Origin: Azorinus chamasolen | Lineage: Eukaryota > Mollusca > Bivalvia > Cardiida > Solecurtidae | Reading direction: 5' to 3' | DNA length: 64,000 bases | Assembly: GCA_963576725.1 (NCBI GenBank) | Contig: OY755244.1 | Span: 38,795,855-38,859,854, forward strand | Shown: in pieces, positions 54,775-64,000 of the stretch | How positions within the stretch are numbered: position 1 is the stretch's first letter | Layout: each line of letters begins with the position of its first letter | Program-made: the position numbers and the translations under genes | Notes under the pieces: model-generated | Seen by the model: the letters and a program-made list of their open reading frames with translations, nothing else | The model's database searches: none | Told to the model about the DNA's origin: nothing

Positions 54775-55905
54775 ATGTATTGCATGCCTACATTATTTGT
54801 AAACTTTAAGAACAAAAGGTATCTTGCATCCACTGTAAGCACGTACGATTTTTCTACTCTGTACACAACTCTTCCTCATGTTTTAATTAAGGATAAGCTT
54901 ACTAACTTGATCCAGAAAGTATTTGCCCGAGAAAAAACATCATTCTTGGCATGTAATGCTGAAAAAGCTTTCTTTACTGACGAGCAAATGAAGTATTACA
55001 CCAATTGGACTTGCTCAGAAGTTTGCGAAGCACTAACCTTTCTTTTGGACAACATATTTGTACGTTATGGGAATGCTATATACCGTCAGGTAATTGGTAT
55101 TCCCATGGGTACGAATTGTGCACCACTTGTCGCAGATTTGTTTTTGTACTGCTATGAGAGAGATTTCATGTTGAGTTTGAATCCTCAATCACAAGAAGAT
55201 GTTATAAAAGCCTTCAATGATACTTGTCGATATTTGGATGATATTTTTAACTTAGATAACCCTTTCTTTAATGCTCTGATTCCTACAATTTATCCTAAAG
55301 AACTCAAATTGAATAAAGCTAACCCGTCCGACAATTATGCAGCGTTTCTTGACCTAGACCTTAAAATTAATAATGGAATGATTTCTTCTAAAATATATGA
55401 CAAAAGAGATGATTTTGATTTTAATATTGTAAATTTTCCTCATCTTGACGGGGATGTTCCCCGTGCTCCATCTTACGGGGTTTATATATCTCAACTTATT
55501 CGTTTTGCTAGAGCTTGTTCATCTATTGACGATTTTAACAGTCGAAATCTCATTTTAACTGAAAAACTGCTTAAACAAGGATATAGATACCATAAACTAA
55601 GAAAAACTTTCTCTAAATTTTACTATCGAAATCTCTCGCTTATTGGCAAGTACAAATGTAATCTCAAGGTACTTTTGCGACACGGTATTTCACATCCTGA
55701 ATTTTATGGTGATGTGATTTACAAACTTCGTAGAATTATTGGACATACCCATTTTCTCACTTTGTTCATCAAATATATAAAACAATTCATTAAAAAGGGA
55801 TATGATCCTGTATTATTACAACATACTGCATGTTTGGTTGTGAACCCTTTTACAGTTGGCAATCACGCTGGCCTCTTTGCATGTACGCCGACAAGAAAGG
55901 TTTAG
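54775..55905 (+). CDS. Penelope-like reverse transcriptase, N-terminally truncated
   Basis: 376 codons, uninterrupted. Reverse transcriptase motif A is YDFSTLYTTLPH with the catalytic Asp at residue 25. Motif B is GIPMGTNCAP (about 108-117) followed by LVADLFL. Motif C is RYLDDIF (152-158) with both catalytic Asp. KIYDKRDDF, YGVYISQLIRFARA and a C-terminal ACLVVNPFTVGNHAGLFAC block are typical of this family. The fingers region before motif A is almost absent: only about 20 recognisable residues precede it, so the first Met is simply the first in the truncated frame. No GIY-YIG endonuclease follows, although 500 bp of tail does. The family is common in animal genomes; I place it with Penelope-like elements from memory of the motif spacing, not from a search. 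An open frame in a truncated copy suggests a young insertion. Confidence 0.75.
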   Translation: MYCMPTLFVNFKNKRYLASTVSTYDFSTLYTTLPHVLIKDKLTNLIQKVFAREKTSFLACNAEKAFFTDEQMKYYTNWTCSEVCEALTFLLDNIFVRYGNAIYRQVIGIPMGTNCAPLVADLFLYCYERDFMLSLNPQSQEDVIKAFNDTCRYLDDIFNLDNPFFNALIPTIYPKELKLNKANPSDNYAAFLDLDLKINNGMISSKIYDKRDDFDFNIVNFPHLDGDVPRAPSYGVYISQLIRFARACSSIDDFNSRNLILTEKLLKQGYRYHKLRKTFSKFYYRNLSLIGKYKCNLKVLLRHGISHPEFYGDVIYKLRRIIGHTHFLTLFIKYIKQFIKKGYDPVLLQHTACLVVNPFTVGNHAGLFACTPTRKV

Positions 55906-56412
55906 TACTCTATGAAGGCGACCTCTTAAATCCAGAAATGGAAGGAGAACGTCGGATATCTGTACTATTTCATTTTTGTCGTACCCTTTATTACTTTTCT
56001 ACAGTTACTCTGTTTGCAGCTCAATCATTGAGTACACTAGCGATAGGTGGATACAGTATGTTCAATTAAATGTTTTTTTGTTATACATGCACTTTACCAC
56101 TGTATTTGCTGTCGCGGTTGTTGTAGATTAGTCGGAGAGGGGATACGTTTATTTACACTGTTTGTCTTTTAGGATGGGGATGGAATAAGGGTGAGGTTGG
56201 GCGCCCATAAACCGGTTTAAACCCCCGGTGACTTTTGTCACTGACCGTTCCAAGGCGGTACTTCCATCTTCCTCCTATTGAATGTTTGTTTTGTCTTTGT
56301 GCGTCTCTTGTTGTTTTTTCTACCCATGTACATTTGCTGTTTCCTTGTGTTGCTGTTCGGGCGAGTGTTTGTTCTGTATGTGGTATTTCCTGCATGACTC
56401 ATTTTTGTACTT
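54800..56412 (+). mobile_element. 5'-truncated Penelope-like element
   Basis: It includes the reverse transcriptase and a ~500 bp non-coding tail ending about TCATTTTTGTACTTAG. Four tail-only fragments elsewhere in the window (4873-5081, 23430-23770, 26130-26300, 29005-29075) stop close to the same 3' boundary, which defines the 3' end. The 5' boundary is uncertain. Confidence 0.7.
56211..56412 (+). repeat. Element tail used as reference for dispersed fragments
   Basis: AACCCCCGGTGACTTTTGTC, CCGTTCCAAGGCGGTACTTC, TTCCTTGTGTTGCTGTTCGG and GTATTTCCTGCATGACTC are the landmarks. CCGGTGACTTTTGTCACTG can fold into a short stem. Confidence 0.75.
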
Positions 56413-57312
56413 AGTTTGCAATAACTGTCTATATAACCAAACAGTATTACTCCGATATCAATATTTATAAACTGACAATGCCAAACACATGCTTAGTATA
56501 TCTAATTCCATTTACAAAATGCACATCCAAGTTTTTTTCTGTTTCATATATCTTATATAAGTAATCCTGTATCCCTAAAAATGAGTAGGCTGGAAACATT
56601 TAAACTAACATATTTATCTTTTAAAAGCGCTTTAAACAGTAACATATTCGCATGAAAGTATTTGGTACGCGTATTTTTGCTTGAAACTGGTGCACAGTTT
56701 TGTTTTGGCATTTTTAGATAATTAGTGTTGGTGTTTAGGTTTGTATTTTATTTCAATTGTAAAATAGGGGTATGTGGGCTATTTGTGTAGGTTTTACTCA
56801 TACTTAAGGTTTTCTATGTATTTTCCACAAATATATTTTGTCCTCAAAATATCAAATTAGTAACTTGATTAACTTTGTTTAAGCTAAATTATTAGCTACA
56901 TAAAATCTGTAAACATATCCGACTGGTAAATGTTGCTGCATTGTCTGGGAAGCTATGTCTTTATAAATTGTTAAATCTAATAGGTTTTAACCACATCTAA
57001 CCAAGCTCCATTGTTTTATCATTTGTTTTAATTTGTTTTGTCTTTATGCATATAAATGCATATTTAACATCATTTTCCTCTTTCTTCACAGTCTTGGGCT
57101 GTAATTATTTCCTTAGTTTTGTCTCTTCATTTACAAGCAAAACAATGATCATAAATACTCAAATGTTTTCAATATTGTTTTGAATGGAAGGAAACAAATG
57201 CGTTAAATTTACTACATGAAGGCATCCAACAACATCACATTTGTCAATAGAGGAAGCGTTTTTCTTTTCCAGGTTTTGTTTCCAAATTTTGAATGTCCAA
57301 TGCAACGGAATC
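56413..57312. other. No recognisable feature
   Basis: AT-rich; no gene or element recognised. Confidence 0.4.
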
Positions 57313-57560
57313 GTAACCCGCCAGTCACAACCATAGAACTTTGCATTTGCAAATAGAGTAGACCAAGATAAGAGAGTTCATATAGGAGCTCTCTTATCTG
57401 GGTCTGCACTGTTTGCCCTGGAATATCTATGCCTGCATGCCCTATGTTTTTGCCTTGGAAAATCATTTCAACATATCCTTTATATTTTTAAGTAAAGTTT
57501 GTCTAGTTAATATTAAAACAAGACATAGTGATAACATTCTTGTGGAGGGCTAAGGTTTAA
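57313..57560 (+). mobile_element. Family I-like TTAA MITE
   Basis: The right end GGAGGGCTAAGGTTTAA resembles the I end; the left end is decayed (GTAACCCGCCAG). The hairpin at 57348-57415 runs GCAAATAGAGTAGACC to GGGTCTGCACTGTTTGC with apex GAGTTCATATAGGAGCTC. Confidence 0.65.
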
Positions 57561-58933
57561 TATAACAGACTCGAATATGCCTAAAGATGGCTTGAAACCG
57601 TTGTTCATTCCAAATTAAATTCTGTTTTTTTCAAAGTGTGTTGGAACTGATTATTTGTAAATATCTATAATATATTTTTGTCAAAATTTGCAATTATTGC
57701 ACAAATGTCGGACAAAGTTGGACGTGTAAATTAATGGTAATTTGCTCCATCTGAAATAAAGGTTGCAGCATCCGCAAATCGGGGAAGTTAGTGTTCTGTT
57801 CGGGCATGTAATTGTGTTTCAATTTATATCAGATTTATCTATATAAATCTAATTCAACCATTTTACTAATTGTTACAAACCTGAATCCATAAACTACCAT
57901 GGTTCAGTATACGGTACATTAGCAAACAGTGTAGACCCAGCTGCTCAGAAGACTGAACCCCCTGATCAGGGTCTACACTTCAATGACTAAGGATTTCACC
58001 CGCATATATTTATTTCTCCAAAATTCAATTTGAACGAGATATATCAATATTTGAATATAAATCATATATAATCTTGGGAGTTGTATCTGTTGTATTTATA
58101 AATACAGATGTCATTGATAGTGAAACAAAGGAATTTTGTCAAAACACATCGTATCGGGAATATTTCTTTCTTCTTTGTATCGCTTTGTCATATATTCATT
58201 TTGGAATTTTCCCCTGTGTAATATATTAACCAAGCCGTTTTAATTTGCAGGAATTATTTTGTACGTACATGTACTAAATTTATTATATTTCTATTTGAGA
58301 AATGGTTAACATAATGATGTCTTGTCAGGCAAAGGTAAATCGTATATTGAATAATTTTACGTTCTGTTAATTATATGCATTCTTTTTTATTTTAGATTAC
58401 ATGATAATTCAGGAAAATAAATGTTATACCATTCGCTTTTGAACTTTTAAAAGTGCTCAATAACATTGCTTGGACAATAACTCACAAGTACGAACTATTG
58501 AAAAAAACGTCACGATAATAAACCCGGTAAGATAACATGATAACATGAAGAGGAAAACATCAAACGGAAGTAAAATCACAGATAACCATTGCAAAAGTGA
58601 TATCTGGTAACGTTTAAATCAAGCTGCCAACAACATAATATATGTTTTCAGTTATTTCTTCTAATCTCAAATCATCTTATCGAGATAAACTTTAATCTTT
58701 TGAAGACAAACAGATCACCGGCCAGATTTCGCGGTATCCGAAACGGTTGTTTACAACGCACTCTCTGTAGTACGCCTGATAAATATATCACTTGATACGA
58801 CAATTATTTGCACCAAGTACTTCATTATATAAATATAATTATAGTCCCAAGGTAACACTATTGTATAATCCGTCAGAGGTCCAGATAAGATAGTTTACGT
58901 AAATTTATACATTTTCAAGCATAGCTCCTTTAT
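57561..58933. other. Mostly unrecognised, one decayed K-type hairpin
   Basis: At about 57923-57996, GCAAACAGTGTAGACCC and CCTGATCAGGGTCTACACTT are arms of a K-type hairpin with a scrambled apex. The remainder is AT-rich and unrecognised. Confidence 0.4.
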
Positions 58934-59026
58934 TTCTCCATCAAATCCTATACCTATGACCACTCTTTAGAATCGTTTGAAAGAGACGATTGTAAAGAGT
59001 GATCATAGTATAGGATTTGGTGGAGA
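58934..59026 (+). repeat. H palindrome, copy 5
   Basis: TTTCTCCATCAAATCCTATA and TATAGGATTTGGTGGAGAAA pair around CGTTTGAAAGAGACG. GAGGTCCAGAT, also found before copy 2 (20491), lies 60 bp upstream, and TATGCACC downstream, so a larger host element is likely. Confidence 0.75.
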
Positions 59027-59079
59027 AATGACGATGTATGTACTTGGGTATGCACCTTTATAATTGCACAACACATGAT

Positions 59080-59235
59080 GTTTTAGCGATGGCAGAAACT
59101 GTAGAATCATATCTATATTATATCATAAGCATACAGAGCACATCCTGATCCGATGGCTCCTACAGGAGCTGTCTGATCTGGATCTTCTATGTTTGTAATG
59201 GCGTAGAAATATGTGTGTATGCAGTAAAGGGTTAA
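59080..59235 (-). mobile_element. Family C' MITE, left part missing
   Basis: GCAGAAACTGTAGAATCATA, hairpin GATCCGATGGCTCCTACAGG...AGCTGTCTGATC, and the end CAGTAAAGGGTTAA. The far left end is not found. Confidence 0.65.
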
Positions 59236-59989
59236 AAAAGCTACAATACCAAACGGCTTAGATGTGAAAAAATAGTTTGAAATTCATATCATTTACTTAT
59301 CATTTTACTTAGTTCTACTAATTATATTTACTGCCGTTATGTGCTTAATTACTCATTCAAATTATCTTACTCATGAATTTTATTACAGAACAATTCACTA
59401 TCAATTAAGCATAAACTTATATAATGCATAGCATTTAATATAGGGAAAACATTTATCTTCAAGGTGTTTCTAATTCAGCGCCCTAACTCGCCATTCCTAC
59501 CTAATTTTCTGTCACTTGTCAGCACCATCTTCATAAAGATGCTGTAACGTTGTGTTCAAACATTTATACTAGGAAATCCCGGCATACATACGTATGCAAG
59601 TATAAGGCGCATGACCAGTAAATCTGTTTTACTTTGTTTACCTAGGCTCTCATCATAAACATTAACAACTCTTATGAGATTGACATTCCAACCCGGTTGG
59701 GTTACACAGGCACATTTGCAATCAACATAAAACGCAGCAAGCGCTGCTGTAAAACCAATCTTCGCAAAATGCATTAAGAAGAAATTTATTGATAATAGAA
59801 ATCGACATAATACTCTTGAATGATTGATGGAGCAGTTATGATATAAGCCCATTATCTATTAAGATCCCACAATTTCAAACGTAGCACACAGTTAACAACT
59901 AGATCAAAGTCTTCCTACAAAATCAAGCCACGTAATTCTATATCATTCAATATCAGACGTGTGCTTAAAATTTAGATATATCTTTTTTC
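59236..59989. other. No recognisable feature
   Basis: A 98-codon minus-strand ORF (59556-59852) shows no motif. No repeat assigned. Confidence 0.35.
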
Positions 59990-60380
59990 TCTCTGTTTCT
60001 GCCTCACTCTGTATGTGTCTGTCTTTCTCTGTCTGTTTGTCTGTCTGTCTGTCTCTTTCCCTCTCTCTTCTCTCTCTCTATCTCTATCTCTATCTCTCGC
60101 TCTCTCTAAGTTCCTCGCTCTCTCTTCTCTCCCATACTCTCTCTCTCTCTCTGTATTTCTCCGACTGTCTCTGTTTTCCTCTGTCTGTCTCTCCCCGTTT
60201 CTCTATACATTATCTGTATATTTATCTGTCTTTTACTCTCTCTCTCTGTCGCTTTGATTTCCTCTCTTCTCTCTCTCCCTCTCTCTCTCTCCCACTATCC
60301 CCCTATGCATATCTCATCTCTCTATCTCTCTCTGTCTAACCGTTCTTTATATTTCTCCCCCATCTCTCTATAATCCTCTC
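59990..60380 (+). repeat. CT/CTGT-rich simple repeat
   Basis: CTCTCTCTGT-type tract with CTGTCTGTCTGT and TATCTCTATCTC patches. The 126-codon ORF is a Leu/Ser low-complexity translation. Confidence 0.9.
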
Positions 60381-61493
60381 TCTGCCCATCGCTCAACCTT
60401 CCTCCTCCCCATCCCTTAAGAGAATGGCGGGTCATGTGCAGGGAGATTTCTCTCCGCTTCTTCGGATCGGGCTTCACTGGTACTGTGCTTTGTTCTGTGA
60501 TAATTTAACCCTGTAATATACGTAAACGATATCCAATATTACTCAATACAGGGAACTTTCGTATCCTACTGAGAGACTGCGAGAAAGCCGTCAGACACGA
60601 GTAACGAAGAGAGGCATCTGCTCAGTGATAACGGATCTAATTAACTTGTGCAGTGGTTCAAAAGCGCCACTTGTATTTTATTATATTTTGGAATATAATT
60701 TCGTCACACATAGTGTGTGAACAAGCAATGTGTGTGTGTTTTATACTTAAATGGATATGAGAAAAATTAAAATTAAAGCGTTTCTCTGATGTGTTTCTCA
60801 TAATTTTGTTGTTTATGTATTATTACGTACTGGAAACACTAAACGATTTATTTTATTCTTTAACACTTCGTTGTTAAGCAACATCATACACATACATTGG
60901 TTTCTAAATATTTGGCATGAGTTTGACAATAACTTTGTATAAATAAATTAAGAAGAGCATAAGCAGAATTACGCACTGCAATAACTCTCTACTAGGCATA
61001 ACATAATTCTGATTAATATTTAGATATAAAACTGAATTATTCCCAGGATGGAGACTTGACTTTTAAAGATGACGTAAATCGAACTTGCGACATAAGGAGT
61101 GGAGTTGCATCCAGGTTTCGCTATATACATCGTGTGTCAATAAGTTTCATTCTCCATTCGTTGTGAAATATTAATGAAAGTAGCACATTATGGACAGAGA
61201 GTTTGAATTAACAAAACATCGTTTTATTCACTGTTTGTATTTTCCAAGAGCATTTTGAATTTAGTTTGCGTGGAGTTTTACTCGTTCAATGGAATTATCG
61301 CAATAACATTCGTTATTTCCATTCTGCTGGATTACATTTACCGTGATAATGAATGTTTGGAGACACAGGAAGAGATATTTTTGGAAAAATGTGTTAGTAT
61401 ATTCCATAGAATACACAGTTGTGTTGGTACAGATTTTGCTGACTGGAAAAATATCTGGTGAGTCAAATTTTCTTAACCTATGCGCCAAATTAC
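60381..61493. other. No recognisable feature
   Basis: No gene or repeat recognised. Small ORFs near 61255-61582 overlap in several frames and lack motifs. Confidence 0.35.
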
Positions 61494-61655
61494 ATATAAA
61501 CCCTTTACTCATAGATACACCTTTAATGCATTTTGCAAACAGAGTAGATCAATACCAGGCGGCTTCTGTAGTAGCCCGCTGATACAGGTCTGCTCTTTTT
61601 TAAGGAATTGTATACATCTGATTTATAATTTCTGCCATGGTCAAAACTTACCGTG
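61494..61655 (+). mobile_element. Family C' MITE, right side truncated
   Basis: ATATAAACCCTTTACTCATA begins it. A decayed hairpin (TTTGCAAACAGAGTAGATCA, GGCGGCTTCTGTAGTAGCCC, GGTCTGCTC) follows. Confidence 0.55.
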
Positions 61656-61829
61656 TTTCATGGAATAAAGTAAAATATATATAGGCCTATATATATTTTT
61701 GTATATCATTTCATGAAAAAGGGTCGGGTCACAAGTTCGGTCACCATTGGTTACATTTGTTATAGTCCTCCCCCATACAACATTCTGCAGTAAATGCGTC
61801 ACATGAAATAGAAACAGTGCATGAACTAA

Positions 61830-62072
61830 TCTCAACCCTCTACCTGATATATATTCATTTCTTTAAGAAATAATGGCATTAATAGACAACCATTAGCTTG
61901 ATATGTACAAAAAATCAGGATTGGTTTACCATGAATATCTATAGTACTTATTCTATAAGTAAATAAGCAAACCGAGTAGATCATGGTCAGGTGGCTCTCA
62001 CAGGGCTTCTCTGATCATGGTCTACTCCGTTTGAAATGTGTTAGAATTTGTCTATATCGGGTAAAGAGTTAC
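61830..62072 (-). mobile_element. Family C' MITE, diverged
   Basis: TCTCAACCCTCTACCTGATA and TATCGGGTAAAGAGTTAC are the eroded ends. The hairpin at about 61966-62034 (CAAACCGAGTAGATCATGGT outward, GGCTCTCACAGGGCTTC apex) is present. Both arms read GTAGA, so the usual TAG/CAG mismatch is absent here. Confidence 0.55.
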
Positions 62073-62683
62073 GGTGGATATATTTCTCATGGTGAAAGTA
62101 TGAAATTTATATATAAACTGACTCAATTTCATATAGATGTTAGTATTATAAATGTACTTAATGTTTTGTTTTTATTTAACTGGAGTTCGTCTAAATGTAC
62201 ATTCCAACCTCTTGCAAATTACAAATATGTGGACCGAAATAAAAGAATGGCGGTCCCAATGCAAAGGTAAAATTATATATTACCATAACTCAAAGTATAC
62301 ACTGTAGACCCAGATTTACAACGGACTGGTTATATTGGCCAAATAGGTATGCTAAAACCTACTCAATATTATCGACTCCAGTCAGATAAAAATTGTAGAC
62401 ATGTAACCCACCTGAGCCTTGAGCAGTTGCGTCAGAATTATGTTACTTTTTCCCATGGCACACATAACATAAATCTTAATTTCTTAACCCCCCCCCCCCC
62501 TCCCCCCTATTTCAACCCAAGCAATTTTGAAATGATTCTATGATACGTATTTTACTCATGTATTATCACATTATTTAAGAAAAGATCAGTCAGATCGTGC
62601 TTTGGGACCAATCTATATTTAATGTGGAGAGTGCACAGCAAACAAAAATATTTGTTGATATAAGCCATTGACATTGAAATGTT
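62073..62683. other. Unassigned, with a C run
   Basis: A poly-C/CT tract lies at about 62489-62507, and CACTGTAGACCCAGATTTAC near 62300 is a lone hairpin arm. No gene recognised. Confidence 0.4.
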
Positions 62684-62749
62684 AGGCAAACAGTGCAGAC
62701 CATGATCAGTGGCCTCAGAGCCCTCTGATCTGGGTCTACATTGTTTGCC
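62684..62749 (+). repeat. K-type hairpin
   Basis: GGCAAACAGTGCAGACCATG outward on the left and GGTCTACATTGTTTGCC on the right; apex GTGGCCTCAGAGCCCTC partly decayed. One arm reads GCAGAC and the other, complemented, GTAGAC. Confidence 0.6.
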
Positions 62750-62978
62750 TATCTCTATTTCCAAGAATGTTGGATACTAACGGATTCAACGCTTGGTATG
62801 CGGATATCTGTTAAAGTTTTGTTATTAACCTTTATTTATTCGAACTTAAACATTAAAATGCAAGCAGGTGGATTTCTTCATGACCAAACTTACAGGTGTC
62901 TTGGCAATGCATCTTATTATCTATTGTTTCTCAAATAAGAAAGCTTGTAGTATGTGGGTAATTTGACTAGGACCTGTC

Positions 62979-63215
62979 TTAACCCTTTCCCTCATATAAA
63001 CGTGTTTTCACGCATCTGCAAATAGAGTAGACCCAGATCAGACGGCTCCCAGAGGAGCCGTCTGATCAGGGTCTGCTCTGTTTGATAATAAAATATGGTA
63101 GATCTGTTTCTTTACTTTCTAAAATGTCTACAATGTACCACCTTCCATATTTCTCTATATGAATATTCAGTAGGTATTGATATTTGGCCTGAATACAGAA
63201 CAGGGAAAGGGTTCA
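62979..63215 (+). mobile_element. Family C hairpin MITE, copy C2
   Basis: TTAACCCTTTCCCTCATATA and CAGGGAAAGGGTTCAA are the ends. The hairpin at 63018-63085 has arms TGCAAATAGAGTAGACCCAG and CAGGGTCTGCTCTGTTTG with apex GGCTCCCAGAGGAGCC, in which the 4 nt loop is CAGA. Confidence 0.85.
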
Positions 63216-63393
63216 ACGGCTATCAAAAGGAGTCCTGATAATGGGTTAGTAAGGCAGGTGAAAGCTAAATTCGGGTCCATTTTTTCATAAAGTTCCTAGA
63301 GAATCTATTTGCATTACTTTTTCCCTGCATTAAGCAGTCACCTGTTTTTAATGTTCAATAAATGAATGACCAATTAGGACAGGTTTTACTGTA
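63216..63393 (+). mobile_element. Family G MITE, diverged
   Basis: GGCAGGTGAAAGCTAAATTC and GCATTAAGCAGTCACCTGTT form the stem; the right end GACAGGTTTTACTGTA is intact. It abuts C2. Confidence 0.6.
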
Positions 63394-63559
63394 GTACAAT
63401 ATATCATTATAAACATATATGAAATTTGATTCAAAATTATCTTGAACGTTTCGATCTGATTTCGTTAAGCCATACCATGGTTTCAAATAAAACACATCAG
63501 ACCGAACCCCTACTGAACAGATTATTTTCAAACATTTTATCCAGTATATCTTTCAAAAT

Positions 63560-63793
63560 CTAACCTTTTATTCTATAAATACTCATATATATATACCTTT
63601 GAAAACAGACTAGATCCAGATCAGACGGCTCCTATCAGGATCTACTCTGTTTGCTTATGGTATAATATAGATCTAATCATACAGCTGTCTGCGCCAACAT
63701 ATCATGTGTTCACAAGCCATTATAAAATATAATCTAATTAACATTCATGATGCCATAATTTCTTACATAAATATTCATGGAGTGATAGGTTAA
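63560..63793 (+). mobile_element. Family C' MITE with one hairpin arm shortened
   Basis: CTAACCTTTTATTCTATAAA and CATGGAGTGATAGGTTAA are the ends. The left arm reaches GACGGCTCCTAT and then joins CAGGATCTACTC, so the inner right arm is deleted. Confidence 0.7.
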
Positions 63794-63839
63794 GCTATAA
63801 TCAGTATGTCTATCAAAATATAATCAAGTTGTCAAAAAG

Positions 63840-63896
63840 TGTGGATCCTGATGAGACGCCGAGTTACTCGGCGTCTCATCTGGATCAAAACTGTTG
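63840..63896 (+). repeat. L-type hairpin, best copy
   Basis: GGATCCTGATGAGACGCCGA and TCGGCGTCTCATCTGGATC pair around GTTAC, with only the CTGAT/CAGAT pair unmatched. Element ends are not identified. Confidence 0.7.
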
Positions 63897-64000
63897 ATAA
63901 AAACAAATATGGATCCACCGGCAGCAGGCCAAATATTTATTAAAATATTCTCTAACTGTATCATGCTAAATGCAACCCGACTTGCATAGCAATATTCTTA

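Noticed and set aside
5706..63215. CRISPR-like array from the regularly recurring palindromes
   Set aside because: Spacing is irregular, copies occur in both orientations with their own TIRs and TTAA duplications, and the genome is eukaryotic.

Overview
This window reads as intergenic, repeat-saturated animal DNA. AT-richness, introns-scale spacing, no operons and no long host ORFs point to a eukaryote. A marine mollusc, most likely a bivalve, is my inference. It rests on the very high density of short hairpin-bearing DNA elements, on a pearl-like element with internal satellite, on a Penelope-type reverse transcriptase, and on the CGATGCCCCC...GGGGGCAT repeat with GACA/GACG tracts. I find no convincing host protein-coding gene, no intact tRNA and no rRNA. 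The only long ORF (54775-55905, 376 codons) is a reverse transcriptase.

Most of the window is covered by miniature DNA elements that I sorted into families by their ends. Families flanked by TTAA (piggyBac-like target choice) are: A (CCCTTCGCTTGCT ends, 8 copies), B (CCCATTCCCTCATA ends, 7 copies plus a half), C and C' (ends near CCCTTTACTCCATGAATATT, many copies), D (CCCTTTCGGYGCC ends, 4 copies), I (CCTTAGCCTGCCA ends) and K. Families bounded by TACAGT...ACTGTA (TA target, pogo/Tigger-like ends) are E, G, a TACAGTTGAAC element and the TACAGTGCTCCCTC element. Almost all carry a central 60-100 bp DNA hairpin whose apex is usually GCTCC-4 nt-GGAGC. In the A, C, D, I and K families the arms also share an AGACCC[A/T]GAT block with a reproducible single mismatch next to it.

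Region by region: 1-7 kb holds MITEs, a tRNA-derived SINE and a Penelope tail. 7.5-9.0 kb holds a TIR element with a ~186 bp satellite. 9-24 kb is MITE-rich, with an interleaved inverted-repeat block near 18-19 kb. 24.8-25.8 kb is a three-level nest: a 416 bp TRIM retrotransposon with tRNA-like LTRs sits inside element F, which sits inside a C' MITE. 26.75-27.14 kb is a TACTACC-type simple repeat. 27.5-32.0 kb is a composite inverted-repeat element with tandem arrays and a broken gene. 33-47 kb is MITE-rich again. 47.4-52.7 kb is a 5.2 kb palindromic element with two ~1.9 kb inverted arms around a second broken copy of the same gene family. 53-60 kb holds simple repeats and a 5'-truncated Penelope-like element (54.8-56.4 kb). 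57-64 kb holds more MITEs.

Nothing here works as a pathway. What links the parts is mobile-element biology: truncated retroelement copies, non-autonomous DNA elements with a shared hairpin architecture, and two large foldback elements that each carry a wreck of the same recognisable animal repeat-associated gene. Family names A-M are my own labels for this window.
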